Notes: generated by a model from the sequence alone, not told the origin. A DNA stretch of 62,723 nucleotides from Sulfuritalea sp. (GCA_030680805.1 JAUXUK010000055.1:1-62723); one strand, 5' to 3'; counted from the first letter of the stretch, positions 9,246 to 19,850 are shown. Numbers and translations: made by a program.

Positions 9246-9991
9246 TGGCACTGCGCCTCGCGCATGAGGCGCTTCATCTCGGCGACGGCTTCGCGCATGC
9301 CGACGAATATCGCGCGGCTGACGATGGCGTGGCCGATATGCAATTCGCGAATACCGGGCAAGGCCGCCACCGGCTGCACGTTGAAGTAGTTGAGTGCGTG
9401 GCCGGCATTGAAGCGCATGCCGGCGGCGCGGATCGCCGCGCCCGCCTTTCGGATCTTGTCCAGCTCGGCCAGAACGGCCGGGCTTTCGTTATCGCGACCC
9501 TGATTGAAGAATGCGTGTGCATAGGGCCCGGTGTGGATTTCACAGACGCGCACGCCGATGCGGGCGGCGGCGTCGACCTGCGGCAACTCGGCATCGATGA
9601 AGACGCTGGTGACGATGCCGGCAGCGCCCAGTCGCGCCACCACCTCGCGCAAGCGCGCTTCCTGCCCCGCGACGTCGAGCCCGCCTTCCGTGGTGATCTC
9701 GTGTCGACCCTCGGGAACCAGCATGGCCATCTCGGGCTTGACCTGGCAGGCGATGCCGACCATCTCGTCGGTGGCGGCCATTTCCAGATTGAGCTTGATG
9801 TGCGTCAGTTCGCGCAGGCGTCGCACGTCGTGATCCTGGATGTGGCGACGGTCTTCGCGCAAATGCACGGTGATGCCGTCGGCCCCGCCCAGGTGCGCCT
9901 CAACGGCCGCCCAGACAGGATCGGGTTCGTGGGTCTTGCGCGCCTCGCGTACCGTCGCCACGTGGTCTATGTTTACGCCTAGTTCGATCAT
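9242..9991 (-). CDS. pdxJ: Pyridoxine 5'-phosphate synthase
   Basis: 249 residues, the usual length. Condenses 3-amino-2-oxopropyl phosphate with deoxyxylulose 5-phosphate to give pyridoxine 5'-phosphate in the DXP-dependent vitamin B6 route. Seen: LGVNIDHVATVREAR at the N-terminus, GITVHLREDRRHI, the KLNLEMAAT strand and the C-terminal FNAGHALNYFNV and LHIGHAIVSRA motifs. The start overlaps the recO stop by 4 bp and the stop overlaps acpS, indicating translational coupling. Confidence 0.97.
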   Translation of the reverse strand: MIELGVNIDHVATVREARKTHEPDPVWAAVEAHLGGADGITVHLREDRRHIQDHDVRRLRELTHIKLNLEMAATDEMVGIACQVKPEMAMLVPEGRHEITTEGGLDVAGQEARLREVVARLGAAGIVTSVFIDAELPQVDAAARIGVRVCEIHTGPYAHAFFNQGRDNESPAVLAELDKIRKAGAAIRAAGMRFNAGHALNYFNVQPVAALPGIRELHIGHAIVSRAIFVGMREAVAEMKRLMREAQCQ

Positions 9992-10704
9992 AGTTCCTGT
10001 AACTCCATGAAAACCCGCCGCGATTGCAGCGGTTTGCCGCCCATGTGATGCGCGATCAGCTGGCGCATCAGGTGCCTGCTTTCAACTCGCGTGCGCGGAC
10101 TGGAGTAGTCGTCTGCCGCCATGTCGAGCAGGGTCTGACCGCATACTACCGCCGTGTCGCCATCGCCGAGTTTTCTTGCCACCGGGCCCCGCTCGATCAG
10201 ATAGGCATATTCCCTATCCGGCACCACCGGCAGGCCGGATTCGACGTCGGCCTCCAGGGTCAGGCCGTAGCCGAGCTCCTTCAGCAGCGTCTTCTCGAAG
10301 CGGCGCAGTTCCGGGGCGTCGGCCCCGCCCGCCGCGAGTGCGCGCAGCGCGGCGGCATAGGCGTCGAACAGCACGCCGTGGGCGTCTTCGCGCGGCAGCA
10401 TCTTCAGCAGCAGTTCGTTGAGGTAGTAGCCGAGCAGCAGGCAGCGCCCTCCCAGCAAAGGCATGCCGCCCAGCCATTCGGCGCGGGCCAATGTCTTGAC
10501 CTCGCCGCCGCCGAACCAGCCGAGTTCCAGCGGCTGGAAAGACATCAGCATGCCGCGCATGGCGGAACGCGGCCGCCTCGCACCGCGCGCCAGGAGGGGC
10601 ACGCGGCCGTGATCGCGGGTGAACACATCGACCACGAGACTGGTCTCGCTGTAGGGATGCAGGTGCAGAACGTAGGCCGACTGGCCGTCGACGCGCTTGC
10701 TCAC
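9988..10704 (-). CDS. recO: DNA repair protein RecO
   Basis: Recombination mediator that loads RecA on SSB-coated gaps with RecR. The N-terminal OB fold is seen in VLHLHPYSETSLVVDVFTRD, followed by GRVPLLARGARRPRSAMRG. I choose GTG 10704 (MSKRVDGQSAY), giving 238 residues, close to the family length. The open frame continues to an ATG at 10797, but that extension is translated from an inverted repeat and carries no RecO homology I can recognise. No clear ribosome-binding site precedes the GTG; the repeat hairpin lies just upstream, between era and recO. Confidence 0.9.
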   Translation of the reverse strand: MSKRVDGQSAYVLHLHPYSETSLVVDVFTRDHGRVPLLARGARRPRSAMRGMLMSFQPLELGWFGGGEVKTLARAEWLGGMPLLGGRCLLLGYYLNELLLKMLPREDAHGVLFDAYAAALRALAAGGADAPELRRFEKTLLKELGYGLTLEADVESGLPVVPDREYAYLIERGPVARKLGDGDTAVVCGQTLLDMAADDYSSPRTRVESRHLMRQLIAHHMGGKPLQSRRVFMELQEL

Positions 10705-10735
10705 GACGTCAGGAAGAACGGTCGGGAAAAAACCT

Positions 10736-10835
10736 ACCGCAGAGGCGCAGAGGCGCAGAGAAAGGCAACGCAGAGGAACGCGCAAAGCATTTTGCATTTC
10801 TCTGCGAATCCTCTGCGCCTCTGCGCCTCTGCGGT
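10736..10835. repeat. Dispersed palindromic element, perfect 25-bp inverted arms
   Basis: Arms at 10736-10760 and 10811-10835 are exact reverse complements built from repeated GCAGAGGC units. The 50-base middle holds further partial copies (CGCAGAG and CTCTGCG) and a small GCAAA/TTTGC stem. Such CGCAGAGGCGCAGAG elements recur between genes in many bacterial genomes (from memory). Here it separates the era stop from the recO start and would form a very strong hairpin in the operon mRNA. Confidence 0.9.
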
Positions 10836-10850
10836 AAATGCCTTTCCATC

Positions 10851-11738
10851 TCAGTCGTAGCCTAGAGATTTAAGGGCGCGCTCGTCATCGGCCCAGCCGC
10901 CCTTGACCTTGACCCAGGTCTCCAGCCAGACCTTGCCGCCGAACAGGGTTTCCATTTCCTTGCGGGCGTCGGTCGAGATGCGCTTCAGTCGCTCGCCGGC
11001 CTTGCCGATGACGATGGAACGATGCCCGTCCCGGTCGACGATCACGGCGGCATGGATACGGCGCAAATCGCCTTCCTGCTCGAACTTTTCGATTTCCACC
11101 GCGATGCCGTAGGGCAGTTCTTCGCCCAGGTTGCGGAACAATTTCTCGCGCAGTATTTCCGAAGCCATGAAGCGCTCGGAACGATCGGTAATGTCGTCGG
11201 CCTCGAACACCGGCGGCGATACCGGCAGATAACGGGCCACGGTGGCCAGCAGCGCATCGGTGCCGAGCCCCTTTTCCGCCGAGAGCGGCACGATTTCGGC
11301 GAATTCATGCAGCGCCGACACCTTGGCGATGAAGGGCAATACTTCGGCCTTGTCGGTCAGCCGGTCGATCTTGTTGATCACCAGCACCACCGGCTTGTCA
11401 GCCGGCAGCATCTTCACGATCTCGGTTTCGCCGTTGCCCCAGCGGCCTGCCTCGACCACCAGCAGGATCGCATCGACATCGGCAAAGGTGGAGGTCACGC
11501 TGCGGTTCATCAGCCGGTTGAGCGCGTTCTTGTGCGTCATCTGGAAACCCGGAGTGTCGACAAAGATGAACTGCGCATCGTCGGTCGTCAGCACGCCGTG
11601 AATGCGGTGGCGCGTGGTCTGGGCCTTCTTGGAGGTGATGCTGACCTTGGCACCGACCAGGCGATTGGTCAGCGTCGACTTGCCGACGTTGGGACGGCCG
11701 ATGATCGCCAGGTAACCGGTACGAAATTCCGGGTTCAT
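10851..11738 (-). CDS. era: Ribosome-assembly GTPase Era
   Basis: 295 residues from the ATG that overlaps the rnc stop by 4 bp. An essential GTPase that binds the 3' end of 16S rRNA during 30S maturation. Seen: G1 GRPNVGKS at 14-21, G3 DTPG, G4 NKID and a C-terminal KH domain ([14 protein letters not shown]). The open frame extends 34 codons further upstream inside rnc, but those residues are not Era-like. Order rnc-era-recO is conserved in proteobacteria. Confidence 0.97.
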   Translation of the reverse strand: MNPEFRTGYLAIIGRPNVGKSTLTNRLVGAKVSITSKKAQTTRHRIHGVLTTDDAQFIFVDTPGFQMTHKNALNRLMNRSVTSTFADVDAILLVVEAGRWGNGETEIVKMLPADKPVVLVINKIDRLTDKAEVLPFIAKVSALHEFAEIVPLSAEKGLGTDALLATVARYLPVSPPVFEADDITDRSERFMASEILREKLFRNLGEELPYGIAVEIEKFEQEGDLRRIHAAVIVDRDGHRSIVIGKAGERLKRISTDARKEMETLFGGKVWLETWVKVKGGWADDERALKSLGYD

Positions 11739-12403
11739 GGCTTGATCTCCGCAATGGCGCGCTGCGCCGCCTGCTGTTCGGCAATGCGCCGGCTGCTGCC
11801 GGTACCGGTACTGCGGATACCCAGATCCGGAATCACGCACTCCACTTCGAACTCCTGAACATGCGCCTCGCCATGGGTGGCGAGCAAACCGTAGCGCGGC
11901 AGGGGCAGATGCCTTCCCTGCAGAATTTCCTGGAGGGCGGTCTTGGGGTCCTTGCCGGCGTCGGTGGGATCGATTCGATTCATGGCCGGCTGGTACAGAA
12001 GTTCGATCACGGACCGCGCCGCGTCAAAACCGGCATCGACATAGATCGCGCCAATGATGGCCTCCAGCGCATCGGCAAGAATCGACGGGCGCCGGGAGCC
12101 GCCACTTTTAAGTTCTCCCTCGCCCAGTTGCAGGAAGTCGCCCAGTTGCAAGTTCCTGGCGATCTCGGCCAGAGTTTCCTGCCGCACCAGACTGGCCCGC
12201 AATCGCGAAAGCTCGCCTTCCTTCAGCTCCGCAAAATGTTGATGGAGGTAGCCGGCAACCGCACAATTGAGCACCGCATCGCCAAGAAACTCTAGGCGTT
12301 CGTTATGGGGGGAACCGAAGCTGCGATGAGTGAGCGCCTGACGCAGCAACTCCGGCCGGCCGAAACCGTACCCGAGCGCTGCCTCCAGACGCTGCGGCTT
12401 CAT
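11735..12403 (-). CDS. rnc: Ribonuclease III
   Basis: 222 residues. Cleaves double-stranded RNA in rRNA processing and regulation. The signature [11 protein letters not shown] is at 35-45, the second acidic cluster [18 protein letters not shown] follows, and a C-terminal double-stranded RNA-binding domain ends in [13 protein letters not shown]. The start overlaps the stop of the DUF4845 gene and the stop overlaps era, so all three are coupled. Confidence 0.97.
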   Translation of the reverse strand: MKPQRLEAALGYGFGRPELLRQALTHRSFGSPHNERLEFLGDAVLNCAVAGYLHQHFAELKEGELSRLRASLVRQETLAEIARNLQLGDFLQLGEGELKSGGSRRPSILADALEAIIGAIYVDAGFDAARSVIELLYQPAMNRIDPTDAGKDPKTALQEILQGRHLPLPRYGLLATHGEAHVQEFEVECVIPDLGIRSTGTGSSRRIAEQQAAQRAIAEIKP

Positions 12404-12762
12404 TCTTTGCCGCTGCTGCTGCCCTCGAAATCAAAGACCAGGCTGACATTGGCAAACAGCGGCACCTTCTTTTCATACTTGAAGGAGATCACCAGTTCGC
12501 CGCCCTCTTTGGTGATATCGAGATCCTGCGGTGTGACGCTCTTGACATCGTCCATATCGGCGCGCCGGCCAAACGCTGCACGCACCTGCGTCACCGTGGC
12601 CGTCTTGAGGCCGGCGTCGCTCGCAGTGCCCTTGACGGCCTTGACCAGATTGCCGTACTCCATCCAGGGCGGTGCAACTTTCATCGCCAGCAGCGCCAAA
12701 AGGGCAAGGGCCGCGCCACCGAGCATGAGAGTGTTCAGACTGATGCCACGCTGAAGTTTCAT
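12400..12762 (-). CDS. DUF4845 membrane-anchored protein
   Basis: 120 residues, family DUF4845, function unknown. One N-terminal transmembrane segment at about 10-29 ([20 protein letters not shown]), then a soluble domain, probably periplasmic. The gene is regularly found between lepB and rnc in beta- and gammaproteobacteria, which suggests a link to membrane or secretion physiology, but nothing in the sequence proves it. Its stop overlaps rnc by 4 bp. Confidence 0.85.
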   Translation of the reverse strand: MKLQRGISLNTLMLGGAALALLALLAMKVAPPWMEYGNLVKAVKGTASDAGLKTATVTQVRAAFGRRADMDDVKSVTPQDLDITKEGGELVISFKYEKKVPLFANVSLVFDFEGSSSGKE

Positions 12763-12771
12763 AGATACCCC

Positions 12772-13560
12772 CTAGTGAAACGAGCCGATCCGTTTCAGAT
12801 CGCCAAAATTGAACCAGATGAAGAACGCCTTGCCGACCAGGTTTTCGTCAGGAACGAAGCCCCAGAAACGGCTGTCCTGCGAATTGTCGCGGTTGTCGCC
12901 CATCATGAAATAGTGTCCGGCGGGAACCTCGCAACTCACGCCTTCGCTATTGTAGTGACATTTCTCGCCATGCGGAAAGCGGACAATTTGCTGCACGTAG
13001 GACGGTGCTTCGGCCTCGACCAGGATCCGGTGCTCTACGCTGCCCAGGGTTTCAATGAAACGCGGGGTATAGAACAGGCGATCACGATCGAAATAGTCCT
13101 CGATTTTCTTCTGCACGACTTCCTGGCCATTGATGCTCAGCTTCTTGTTGCGATAGACGATCTTGTCGCCCGGCAGGCCAACCACCCGCTTGATGTAGTC
13201 GAGCGAGGGGTCTGGCGGGTAGCGAAAGACCATCACGTCGCCACGTTGCGGCGTGTTCATTTCGATGATTTTCTTGTTGATCACCGGCAGGCGCACGCCG
13301 TAGGTGTACTTGTTCACCAGAATGAAGTCGCCCACCAGCAGGGTCGGAATCATCGAGCCCGAGGGAATCTTGAAGGGCTCGACAAGAAAAGAGCGCAACA
13401 GGAAAACCGCCAGGATGACGGGGAAAAAGCTGCCGCCATATTCCACCCACCACGGATCCTTGGCGTCGGCCGGACGCTTCTTGCGCGCCCAGAAATGATC
13501 GAAGGCCCAGACGATGCCGGTGGCGACCACGAGTATGAAAAGGATCAGAGCAAAGTTCAT
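12772..13560 (-). CDS. lepB: Signal peptidase I
   Basis: 262 residues. Inner-membrane serine protease that removes signal peptides from Sec and Tat exported proteins. Two N-terminal membrane segments (about 3-20 and 45-60). Catalytic Ser69 lies in IPSGSMIPTL and catalytic Lys124 in DYIKRVVGLPGD; the late MGDNRDNSQDSR motif is present. It directly follows lepA with an 8-base gap. Substrates encoded here include the adhesin, DegP and RseB. Confidence 0.97.
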   Translation of the reverse strand: MNFALILFILVVATGIVWAFDHFWARKKRPADAKDPWWVEYGGSFFPVILAVFLLRSFLVEPFKIPSGSMIPTLLVGDFILVNKYTYGVRLPVINKKIIEMNTPQRGDVMVFRYPPDPSLDYIKRVVGLPGDKIVYRNKKLSINGQEVVQKKIEDYFDRDRLFYTPRFIETLGSVEHRILVEAEAPSYVQQIVRFPHGEKCHYNSEGVSCEVPAGHYFMMGDNRDNSQDSRFWGFVPDENLVGKAFFIWFNFGDLKRIGSFH

Positions 13561-13568
13561 GATTGGCC

Positions 13569-15362
<1,794 letters not shown>

Positions 15363-15371
15363 GGGAACAAT

Positions 15372-15406
15372 AAAAAAAGGCGCTCATTCAAGCCGTTGAG
15401 CACCTT
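15372..15406 (-). terminator. Intrinsic terminator or attenuator between the rpoE operon and lepA
   Basis: On the minus strand a 9-bp stem (AAGGTGCTC with GAGCGCCTT, one G-U pair), a 12-base loop, then a run of U. It follows the glutaredoxin-like gene by 26 bases and ends 10 bases before the lepA ATG. It can end the rpoE-degP transcript; a lepA message starting further upstream would have to pass it. Confidence 0.7.
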
Positions 15407-15432
15407 GGAGGCATTAAAGCAAGGCGCGGATT

Positions 15433-15672
15433 TTAGCCTAAAGCCCCCAAATACTCACGCACTTTCGCCGCGTCCAGGAAGTAATGGCAGAGTTCGCGGC
15501 CCTCGCCATCGACCAGCACCGGCACCAGTTCGTCGTATTTCGCCTCGAGCACGGGATCGGCATCGACATCCACGACCTCAATGCCGAACCAGGGCGCTCC
15601 CCGCTCGCTGCGCAGGGCTTCCAGCGCAGCGAGCATGTCGTGGCACAGGTGGCAGTAGTCGCGACTGAACAA
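15433..15672 (-). CDS. Glutaredoxin-like thiol-disulfide protein, start uncertain
   Basis: A small thioredoxin-fold protein with redox motif YCHLC near its N-terminus, then VVDVDADPVLEAKYDELVPVLV containing the cis-proline, as in the glutaredoxin-like family that follows mucD/degP. The start is unclear: no ATG or GTG lies between the degP stop and the motif. TTG 15672 gives 79 residues but trims the first beta strand. An ATG at 15846 gives 137 residues but overlaps degP by about 140 bases with arginine-rich non-homologous sequence; CTG near 15714 is another option. Function probably thiol redox control linked to envelope stress; substrate unknown. Confidence 0.7.
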   Translation of the reverse strand: MFSRDYCHLCHDMLAALEALRSERGAPWFGIEVVDVDADPVLEAKYDELVPVLVDGEGRELCHYFLDAAKVREYLGALG

Positions 15673-15706
15673 TCGCAGTTGCGGCGTCGAATGCCCCTCG
15701 GGAGAT

Positions 15707-17140
15707 CTATTTGTCAGAAATACCCTTGATGGTAATGAACGTCTGCGAATCGCCGCGGCGCACCAAGAGGGTAATCGTCGCGCTCTTGTCGAGGCCCTGC
15801 AGCAGGTCATTGAGCTGCGGCAAGGATTTGACCTCGGTCTGGACACCCTTGATGATCACCGACAGGATGATGTCGCCGGAGCGCAGATCAGTTCGCGTCC
15901 CGCCGTTCCTGACTTCCTCCACGATCAAACCGTGCTGGATGCCTAGCGCCCGCTTCTGCTCCGCCGTCGGCACCGTCAGCACCAGTCCGAGCCGATTTGC
16001 CGCCTGCGGCTCGGCAGACTTTCCACTGCGGCTGGCGCTACGCTTGCCACTTTCGTCGTCCGGTATTTCGCCCACGGTCACACTCAAGTCCCGGCTCGCG
16101 CCCTTGCGCCAGATCTGAACGACGACTTTGCTGCCTGGACGAGTGGATCCCACCAAGCGCGGCAAGTCGCCGGATTCGGCCACGGCCTTGCCATCGAACT
16201 TGAGAATGATGTCGCCGACTTCAATTCCTGCCTTGTCAGCTGCCGCCCCTTTTTCAACCGACGCAACCAATGCACCCTGGGGCTTGCCGAGACCGAAGGA
16301 CTCCGCCAGGTCCTTGCTCACTTCCTGAATGCCGATGCCGAGGCGGCCGCGACTGACCTTGCCCTTGGCCTTCAGCTGATTCTGCACGTCCATCGCCAGA
16401 TCGATCGGGATCGCGAAGGACACGCCGATGGAGCCGCCGGAGCGCGAGTAGATCTGCGAGTTGATGCCGACCACTTCTCCCTTCATGTTGAACAGCGGCC
16501 CGCCGGAATTGCCCGGATTGATCGCCACGTCGGTCTGGATGAAGGGCACGAAATTCTCGTGCGCCAGCGACCGCCCCTTGGCGCTGACGATACCGGCAGT
16601 AACCGTATTTTCGAAGCCGAAGGGCGAACCGATCGCCACCACCCATTCGCCGACCTTGAGCTTGACCGAATCACCCAGCTTGGCCACCGGCAAGTTGCTG
16701 GCTTCGATCTTGATCAGCGCCACATCGGTGCGCTTGTCCGTACCCAGCACTCTGGCTTTGAACTCGCGCTTGTCGGTAAGCTTGACCAGTACCTCGTCAG
16801 CGCCATCGACCACATGTGCATTGGTCAGAATGTGGCCGTCGGAGCTGATGATGAAGCCCGAACCCAGCGAGCGGTTCTTGAACTCCTGCGGCACGCCGGG
16901 AAGATTCGGAATCTGGCCCGGGAAGAAGCGACGGAGCAACTCCTGCATGGATTCGTCACCATCGAACTGGAACTGGTGGCCGCCGCGACGCCCCTTGATG
17001 ATCTGGGTAGTACTGATATTGACCACCGTCGCGCCCTGCTTTTCCACCAGTTCGGTGAAGTCTGGCAACTCCGCAGCCTGTGCCTGCGTTGAAAATACCG
17101 AGGAGAACGCCAGTGCGAGGGAAATGAGAAGCTTCTTCAT
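15707..17140 (-). CDS. degP: Periplasmic serine protease/chaperone of the Do (DegP/MucD) family
   Basis: 477 residues. Signal peptide 1-22 (cleavage after QAQA). Trypsin-like catalytic triad seen: His109 in TNAHVV, Asp139 in RTDVALI, Ser212 in GNSGGP. Two PDZ domains follow (about 255-345 and 375-465). It degrades or refolds damaged envelope proteins. It is the last typical member of the rpoE-rseA-rseB-rseC-degP stress operon; its ATG overlaps the rseC stop. MucD-type proteins of this position are often named mucD. Confidence 0.95.
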   Translation of the reverse strand: MKKLLISLALAFSSVFSTQAQAAELPDFTELVEKQGATVVNISTTQIIKGRRGGHQFQFDGDESMQELLRRFFPGQIPNLPGVPQEFKNRSLGSGFIISSDGHILTNAHVVDGADEVLVKLTDKREFKARVLGTDKRTDVALIKIEASNLPVAKLGDSVKLKVGEWVVAIGSPFGFENTVTAGIVSAKGRSLAHENFVPFIQTDVAINPGNSGGPLFNMKGEVVGINSQIYSRSGGSIGVSFAIPIDLAMDVQNQLKAKGKVSRGRLGIGIQEVSKDLAESFGLGKPQGALVASVEKGAAADKAGIEVGDIILKFDGKAVAESGDLPRLVGSTRPGSKVVVQIWRKGASRDLSVTVGEIPDDESGKRSASRSGKSAEPQAANRLGLVLTVPTAEQKRALGIQHGLIVEEVRNGGTRTDLRSGDIILSVIIKGVQTEVKSLPQLNDLLQGLDKSATITLLVRRGDSQTFITIKGISDK

Positions 17141-17583
17141 GATGACTCCTTGAAACGTACTTCCGTGGTTGGAACATGCAGCGAAAAAAGATTGCCGTGA
17201 CGCCGCGCACGAATCTCATTGAGGCGCAACAGCGCAAGGCCACAGCCGAGGCCGACGACGGTTCCCGCGACGGCCCAGGAATCACCGGCCATGGACTGCC
17301 CGATAGCGGCGCCCCCGATGGCGAGCAATACAGGCAGTACATACGAGGCCAGCGAAGCACTCCACAACGTGCCTTCGGCCACGGTCAACTGCACATGATC
17401 GCCGACCCGGGCTCCGATCAGGTTCTCCAGCCGGTAGCGGCGAGGTCCCGCACTGATGCCGAGCAGACTGTCCTGGCAGGCATCCACATTCCTGCAACTG
17501 CCGCACGCGGGCGCGCGACCGGGCACTTCAACCCAGACCTGGCCGCCTGACGCCTCGACGACAACCGCATCGCACTGGCTCAT
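17137..17583 (-). CDS. rseC: SoxR-reducing/sigma-E regulator RseC family protein
   Basis: 148 residues with two transmembrane segments (about 78-95 and 101-118). The N-terminal domain carries Cys4 and the cluster CGSCRNVDAC (Cys27, Cys30, Cys36), matching the family's cysteine motif. Known roles are modulation of RseA and, in E. coli, reduction of SoxR by the Rsx complex; which applies here is not visible. It starts in the rseB stop (ATGA) and ends in the degP start, so it is tightly coupled to both. Confidence 0.88.
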   Translation of the reverse strand: MSQCDAVVVEASGGQVWVEVPGRAPACGSCRNVDACQDSLLGISAGPRRYRLENLIGARVGDHVQLTVAEGTLWSASLASYVLPVLLAIGGAAIGQSMAGDSWAVAGTVVGLGCGLALLRLNEIRARRHGNLFSLHVPTTEVRFKESS

Positions 17584-18551
17584 TTGCGCCTCCGCTCGAT
17601 GCCATCGCCCAGCCGCTTGACCGCAAGCGCCGGCACCTCGCCCATGACTACCACGCGATGCTCGCCCAATTGGCGCCGATACACATTGACCGGCCCGACC
17701 ACCGACAAGGCCTCCGTTTCCCCGGCCGACCCGCCTGGCTCGACAAACACGGAGATCGACGCCAGCCCATCCGAAAACACCACATGCAGGCTCTCGGGAT
17801 TTTCGGGCGCGGTCTGTCGCTTCATGGCAGCAACCTTGCGAAAGCCGGGCAACATGGTGCGAAAAATCCAGCTCATGTCGTCCGGTTTCACCTCGGTCGA
17901 CCGCACCTGCTGCACCCGAACTCGCTCGCTGTCGAAACGGGCCTTCAACGCCCCCTGCTCGAGGGGGCCTCCAATCTTGACCTGCGTGAAAGCAAAAGAC
18001 TCCAGCGTCTCGCCACGTCCACCCAGCAGATTGGCCTTTAGCAGCAAGCCGCTGGCGGCATCCATCCAGAACTCGTGGCCGTAGCGCAAGCCGTCGCGCG
18101 GCTCCAACAGCACGGCTCGGCTCTTGAAACCGGCAACTCGCCCCTGGCTGCCACCACGAATTACATAGTGTTCCGACACTCCGCCCAAACCTGCGGGCAG
18201 CAGGGCCGGGAATCCGCGCTGCTTCGACCGGTTCTCGACGATCAAAAGATTTTCGTCGGGGAAAAAGCACTTGACCTCGCCACCTACCCGCAGAACCTCA
18301 CGCGGACTGCCGTCGAGAGCCTCGATTCGCTCGACCTCACGCCCCTCAATTACAGAGTGCGCAATGCGGGAAATATCAACCTTGTCGCCGCTGCGGTAGA
18401 CGAAGGTCCCGCTGTAGGTCAGTTGCCGCGAGCCTTGCGCACTACGCTCCAGCAAGGCCAACCCGTCTTCGGCGAGGGCGGGCGCAGCCAGCAGCATCGA
18501 GCCCAGCAGAACCGAGCAGAAAGACAGCGGCAAGACAGGAACAACTGCCAT
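17580..18551 (-). CDS. rseB: Sigma-E regulatory protein RseB (MucB)
   Basis: 323 residues, periplasmic. Signal peptide about 1-27 (ends APALA). The large N-terminal lipoprotein-carrier-like domain includes LTYSGTFVYRSGD; the C-terminal MucB/RseB domain includes MSWIFRTMLPGF. It binds the periplasmic part of RseA and protects it from proteolysis until mislocalised outer-membrane proteins or LPS release it. One base of its start codon overlaps the rseA stop. Confidence 0.93.
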   Translation of the reverse strand: MAVVPVLPLSFCSVLLGSMLLAAPALAEDGLALLERSAQGSRQLTYSGTFVYRSGDKVDISRIAHSVIEGREVERIEALDGSPREVLRVGGEVKCFFPDENLLIVENRSKQRGFPALLPAGLGGVSEHYVIRGGSQGRVAGFKSRAVLLEPRDGLRYGHEFWMDAASGLLLKANLLGGRGETLESFAFTQVKIGGPLEQGALKARFDSERVRVQQVRSTEVKPDDMSWIFRTMLPGFRKVAAMKRQTAPENPESLHVVFSDGLASISVFVEPGGSAGETEALSVVGPVNVYRRQLGEHRVVVMGEVPALAVKRLGDGIERRRK

Positions 18552-19060
18552 CAGCGGCCCTCACCCGACGCAGCAACGGTGCGGATATTGCGCGCCCCGC
18601 CGACCATGGCACCACTCGGTGCGTATGCCTGATGTGCCACCAGGTATTCCTGCAAGCGCGGCGTCGACTGCGAGCTTGCCACCATCGGTGCCGCGACCAG
18701 CCCAGGTTTCGCTGCCACCGCCGGTCGGGCCGGTACTCCTTCGCTGCCCGGAGCCAATGCCAGCCAGGCTACCAGTGCCACGCCGGCTGCCGATGCCGCC
18801 AACGCAAGCGCGGGAGCCCGCCACTCAGGCCGGAGCCTTGACCCCGGCGCCATCACCGTTGGCTCCAGATCTATTGCCGACATCACCCTTGCAGTGACAT
18901 CGATGTCGAGCTCCCGTTCGCCGCGCAAGGCAGCACCGATCAACTGGCAATCGCACCATTCGCTGCGCAACTCTCCGTTGCGTTTCAGTTCGCGGAACGT
19001 ATCCACAATCTCGTGGCTTTCGAGTTCGCCGTCCATCAGGGCCGAAATTCGTGTCTTCAT
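18551..19060 (-). CDS. rseA: Anti-sigma-E factor RseA (MucA)
   Basis: 169 residues from ATG 19060 (MKTRISALMDGEL), four bases after the rpoE stop; a longer frame from 19090 would overlap rpoE and is not needed. The N-terminal RseA domain (ALMDGELESHE, LRSEWCDCQLIGAALRGE) binds sigma-E; one membrane span lies at about 85-105 (ALALAASAAGVALVAWLAL); a periplasmic tail follows. Cleaved by DegS/RseP-type proteases under envelope stress. Confidence 0.92.
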   Translation of the reverse strand: MKTRISALMDGELESHEIVDTFRELKRNGELRSEWCDCQLIGAALRGERELDIDVTARVMSAIDLEPTVMAPGSRLRPEWRAPALALAASAAGVALVAWLALAPGSEGVPARPAVAAKPGLVAAPMVASSQSTPRLQEYLVAHQAYAPSGAMVGGARNIRTVAASGEGR

Positions 19061-19064
19061 GTCA

Positions 19065-19664
19065 TCACCATCTCTTGTCGGGAGCCGCATCCAGCATGGG
19101 CTTCAATTTGGCCGAAATCGCATCGCGCGCACGGAAAATCCGCGACCGTACGGTTCCAATCGGGCAATCCATCACTTGTGCAATTTCCTCATACGACAAA
19201 CCATCAATTTCGCGCAGGACAATCGCCGTGCGCAAGTCCTCGGGCAGCGCTTCCATCGCCGCGTTGACCACCTGCCCGATCTGCTTGGTCATCAACAGCC
19301 GCTCAGGCGTATCGGTGTCGCGCAGCAGATCGGCCTCTTCATAGCTTTCGGCCTCCTCGCTATCGACTCCGGTGGTTGCCGAAGCGCGGCGACCATGGGT
19401 CACCAGCCAGTTCTTGGCGGTATTGACGCCGATCCGGTACAGCCAGGTATAGAACGCGCTGTCGTTGCGAAAGCCCGGCAACGCACGGTAGGCACGAATG
19501 AAGCTGTCCTGAACGATATCCTCCACCTCGGCAGAATCACGCACCATGCGACCAATCAGGCGCGCGAGCTTGCGCTGGTACTTGGCGACCAGCAGGCCGA
19601 AAGCCTGCTTGTCTCCCGCCTGCACCCGCTCGACCAGTATCCGGTCCGCTTCGCGATCTCCCAT
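19065..19664 (-). CDS. rpoE: RNA polymerase sigma-E factor (RpoE/AlgU)
   Basis: 199 residues, an extracytoplasmic-function sigma factor. Region 2 is seen in DIVQDSFIRAYRALPGF and FYTWLYRIGVNTAKNWL, region 4 in LREIDGLSYEEIAQVMDCPIGTVRSR. First gene of the envelope-stress operon and divergent from nadB, the same arrangement as in E. coli. A candidate self-regulated promoter lies at 19793-19820. Confidence 0.97.
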   Translation of the reverse strand: MGDREADRILVERVQAGDKQAFGLLVAKYQRKLARLIGRMVRDSAEVEDIVQDSFIRAYRALPGFRNDSAFYTWLYRIGVNTAKNWLVTHGRRASATTGVDSEEAESYEEADLLRDTDTPERLLMTKQIGQVVNAAMEALPEDLRTAIVLREIDGLSYEEIAQVMDCPIGTVRSRIFRARDAISAKLKPMLDAAPDKRW

Positions 19665-19792
19665 GGGCTTTGTCGTTTGTTCTCGCCAGATGAAAAAATG
19701 CGCGGTGCCAATTTGACCGCAAGCGAGTATAACAAGCCACTCCGCCCATGCTCCTCACTGCTCCAGCCGCCTTGATGCCGGCCGCTGCCGAC

Positions 19793-19820
19793 AGTGACCG
19801 GAGCCCGCCCAAATAGTTCC
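19793..19820 (-). promoter_or_regulatory. Candidate sigma-E promoter of rpoE
   Basis: Minus strand: GGAACTA (19820-19814), 16 bases, then TCACT (19797-19793). The -35 matches the GGAACTT consensus in six of seven positions with consensus spacing; the -10 is a weaker match to TCTGA/TCAAA. It would give a 5' leader of about 120 bases. Autoregulation of rpoE is known in other proteobacteria; here it is inference. Confidence 0.5.
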
Positions 19821-19850
19821 ACACTCCGAGCAGTGATATAGTCCCGCCCC

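Noticed and set aside
10705..10797. N-terminal extension of RecO from an ATG at 10797
   Set aside because: Its codons come from the inverted repeat and RecO homology starts at MSKRVDGQ.
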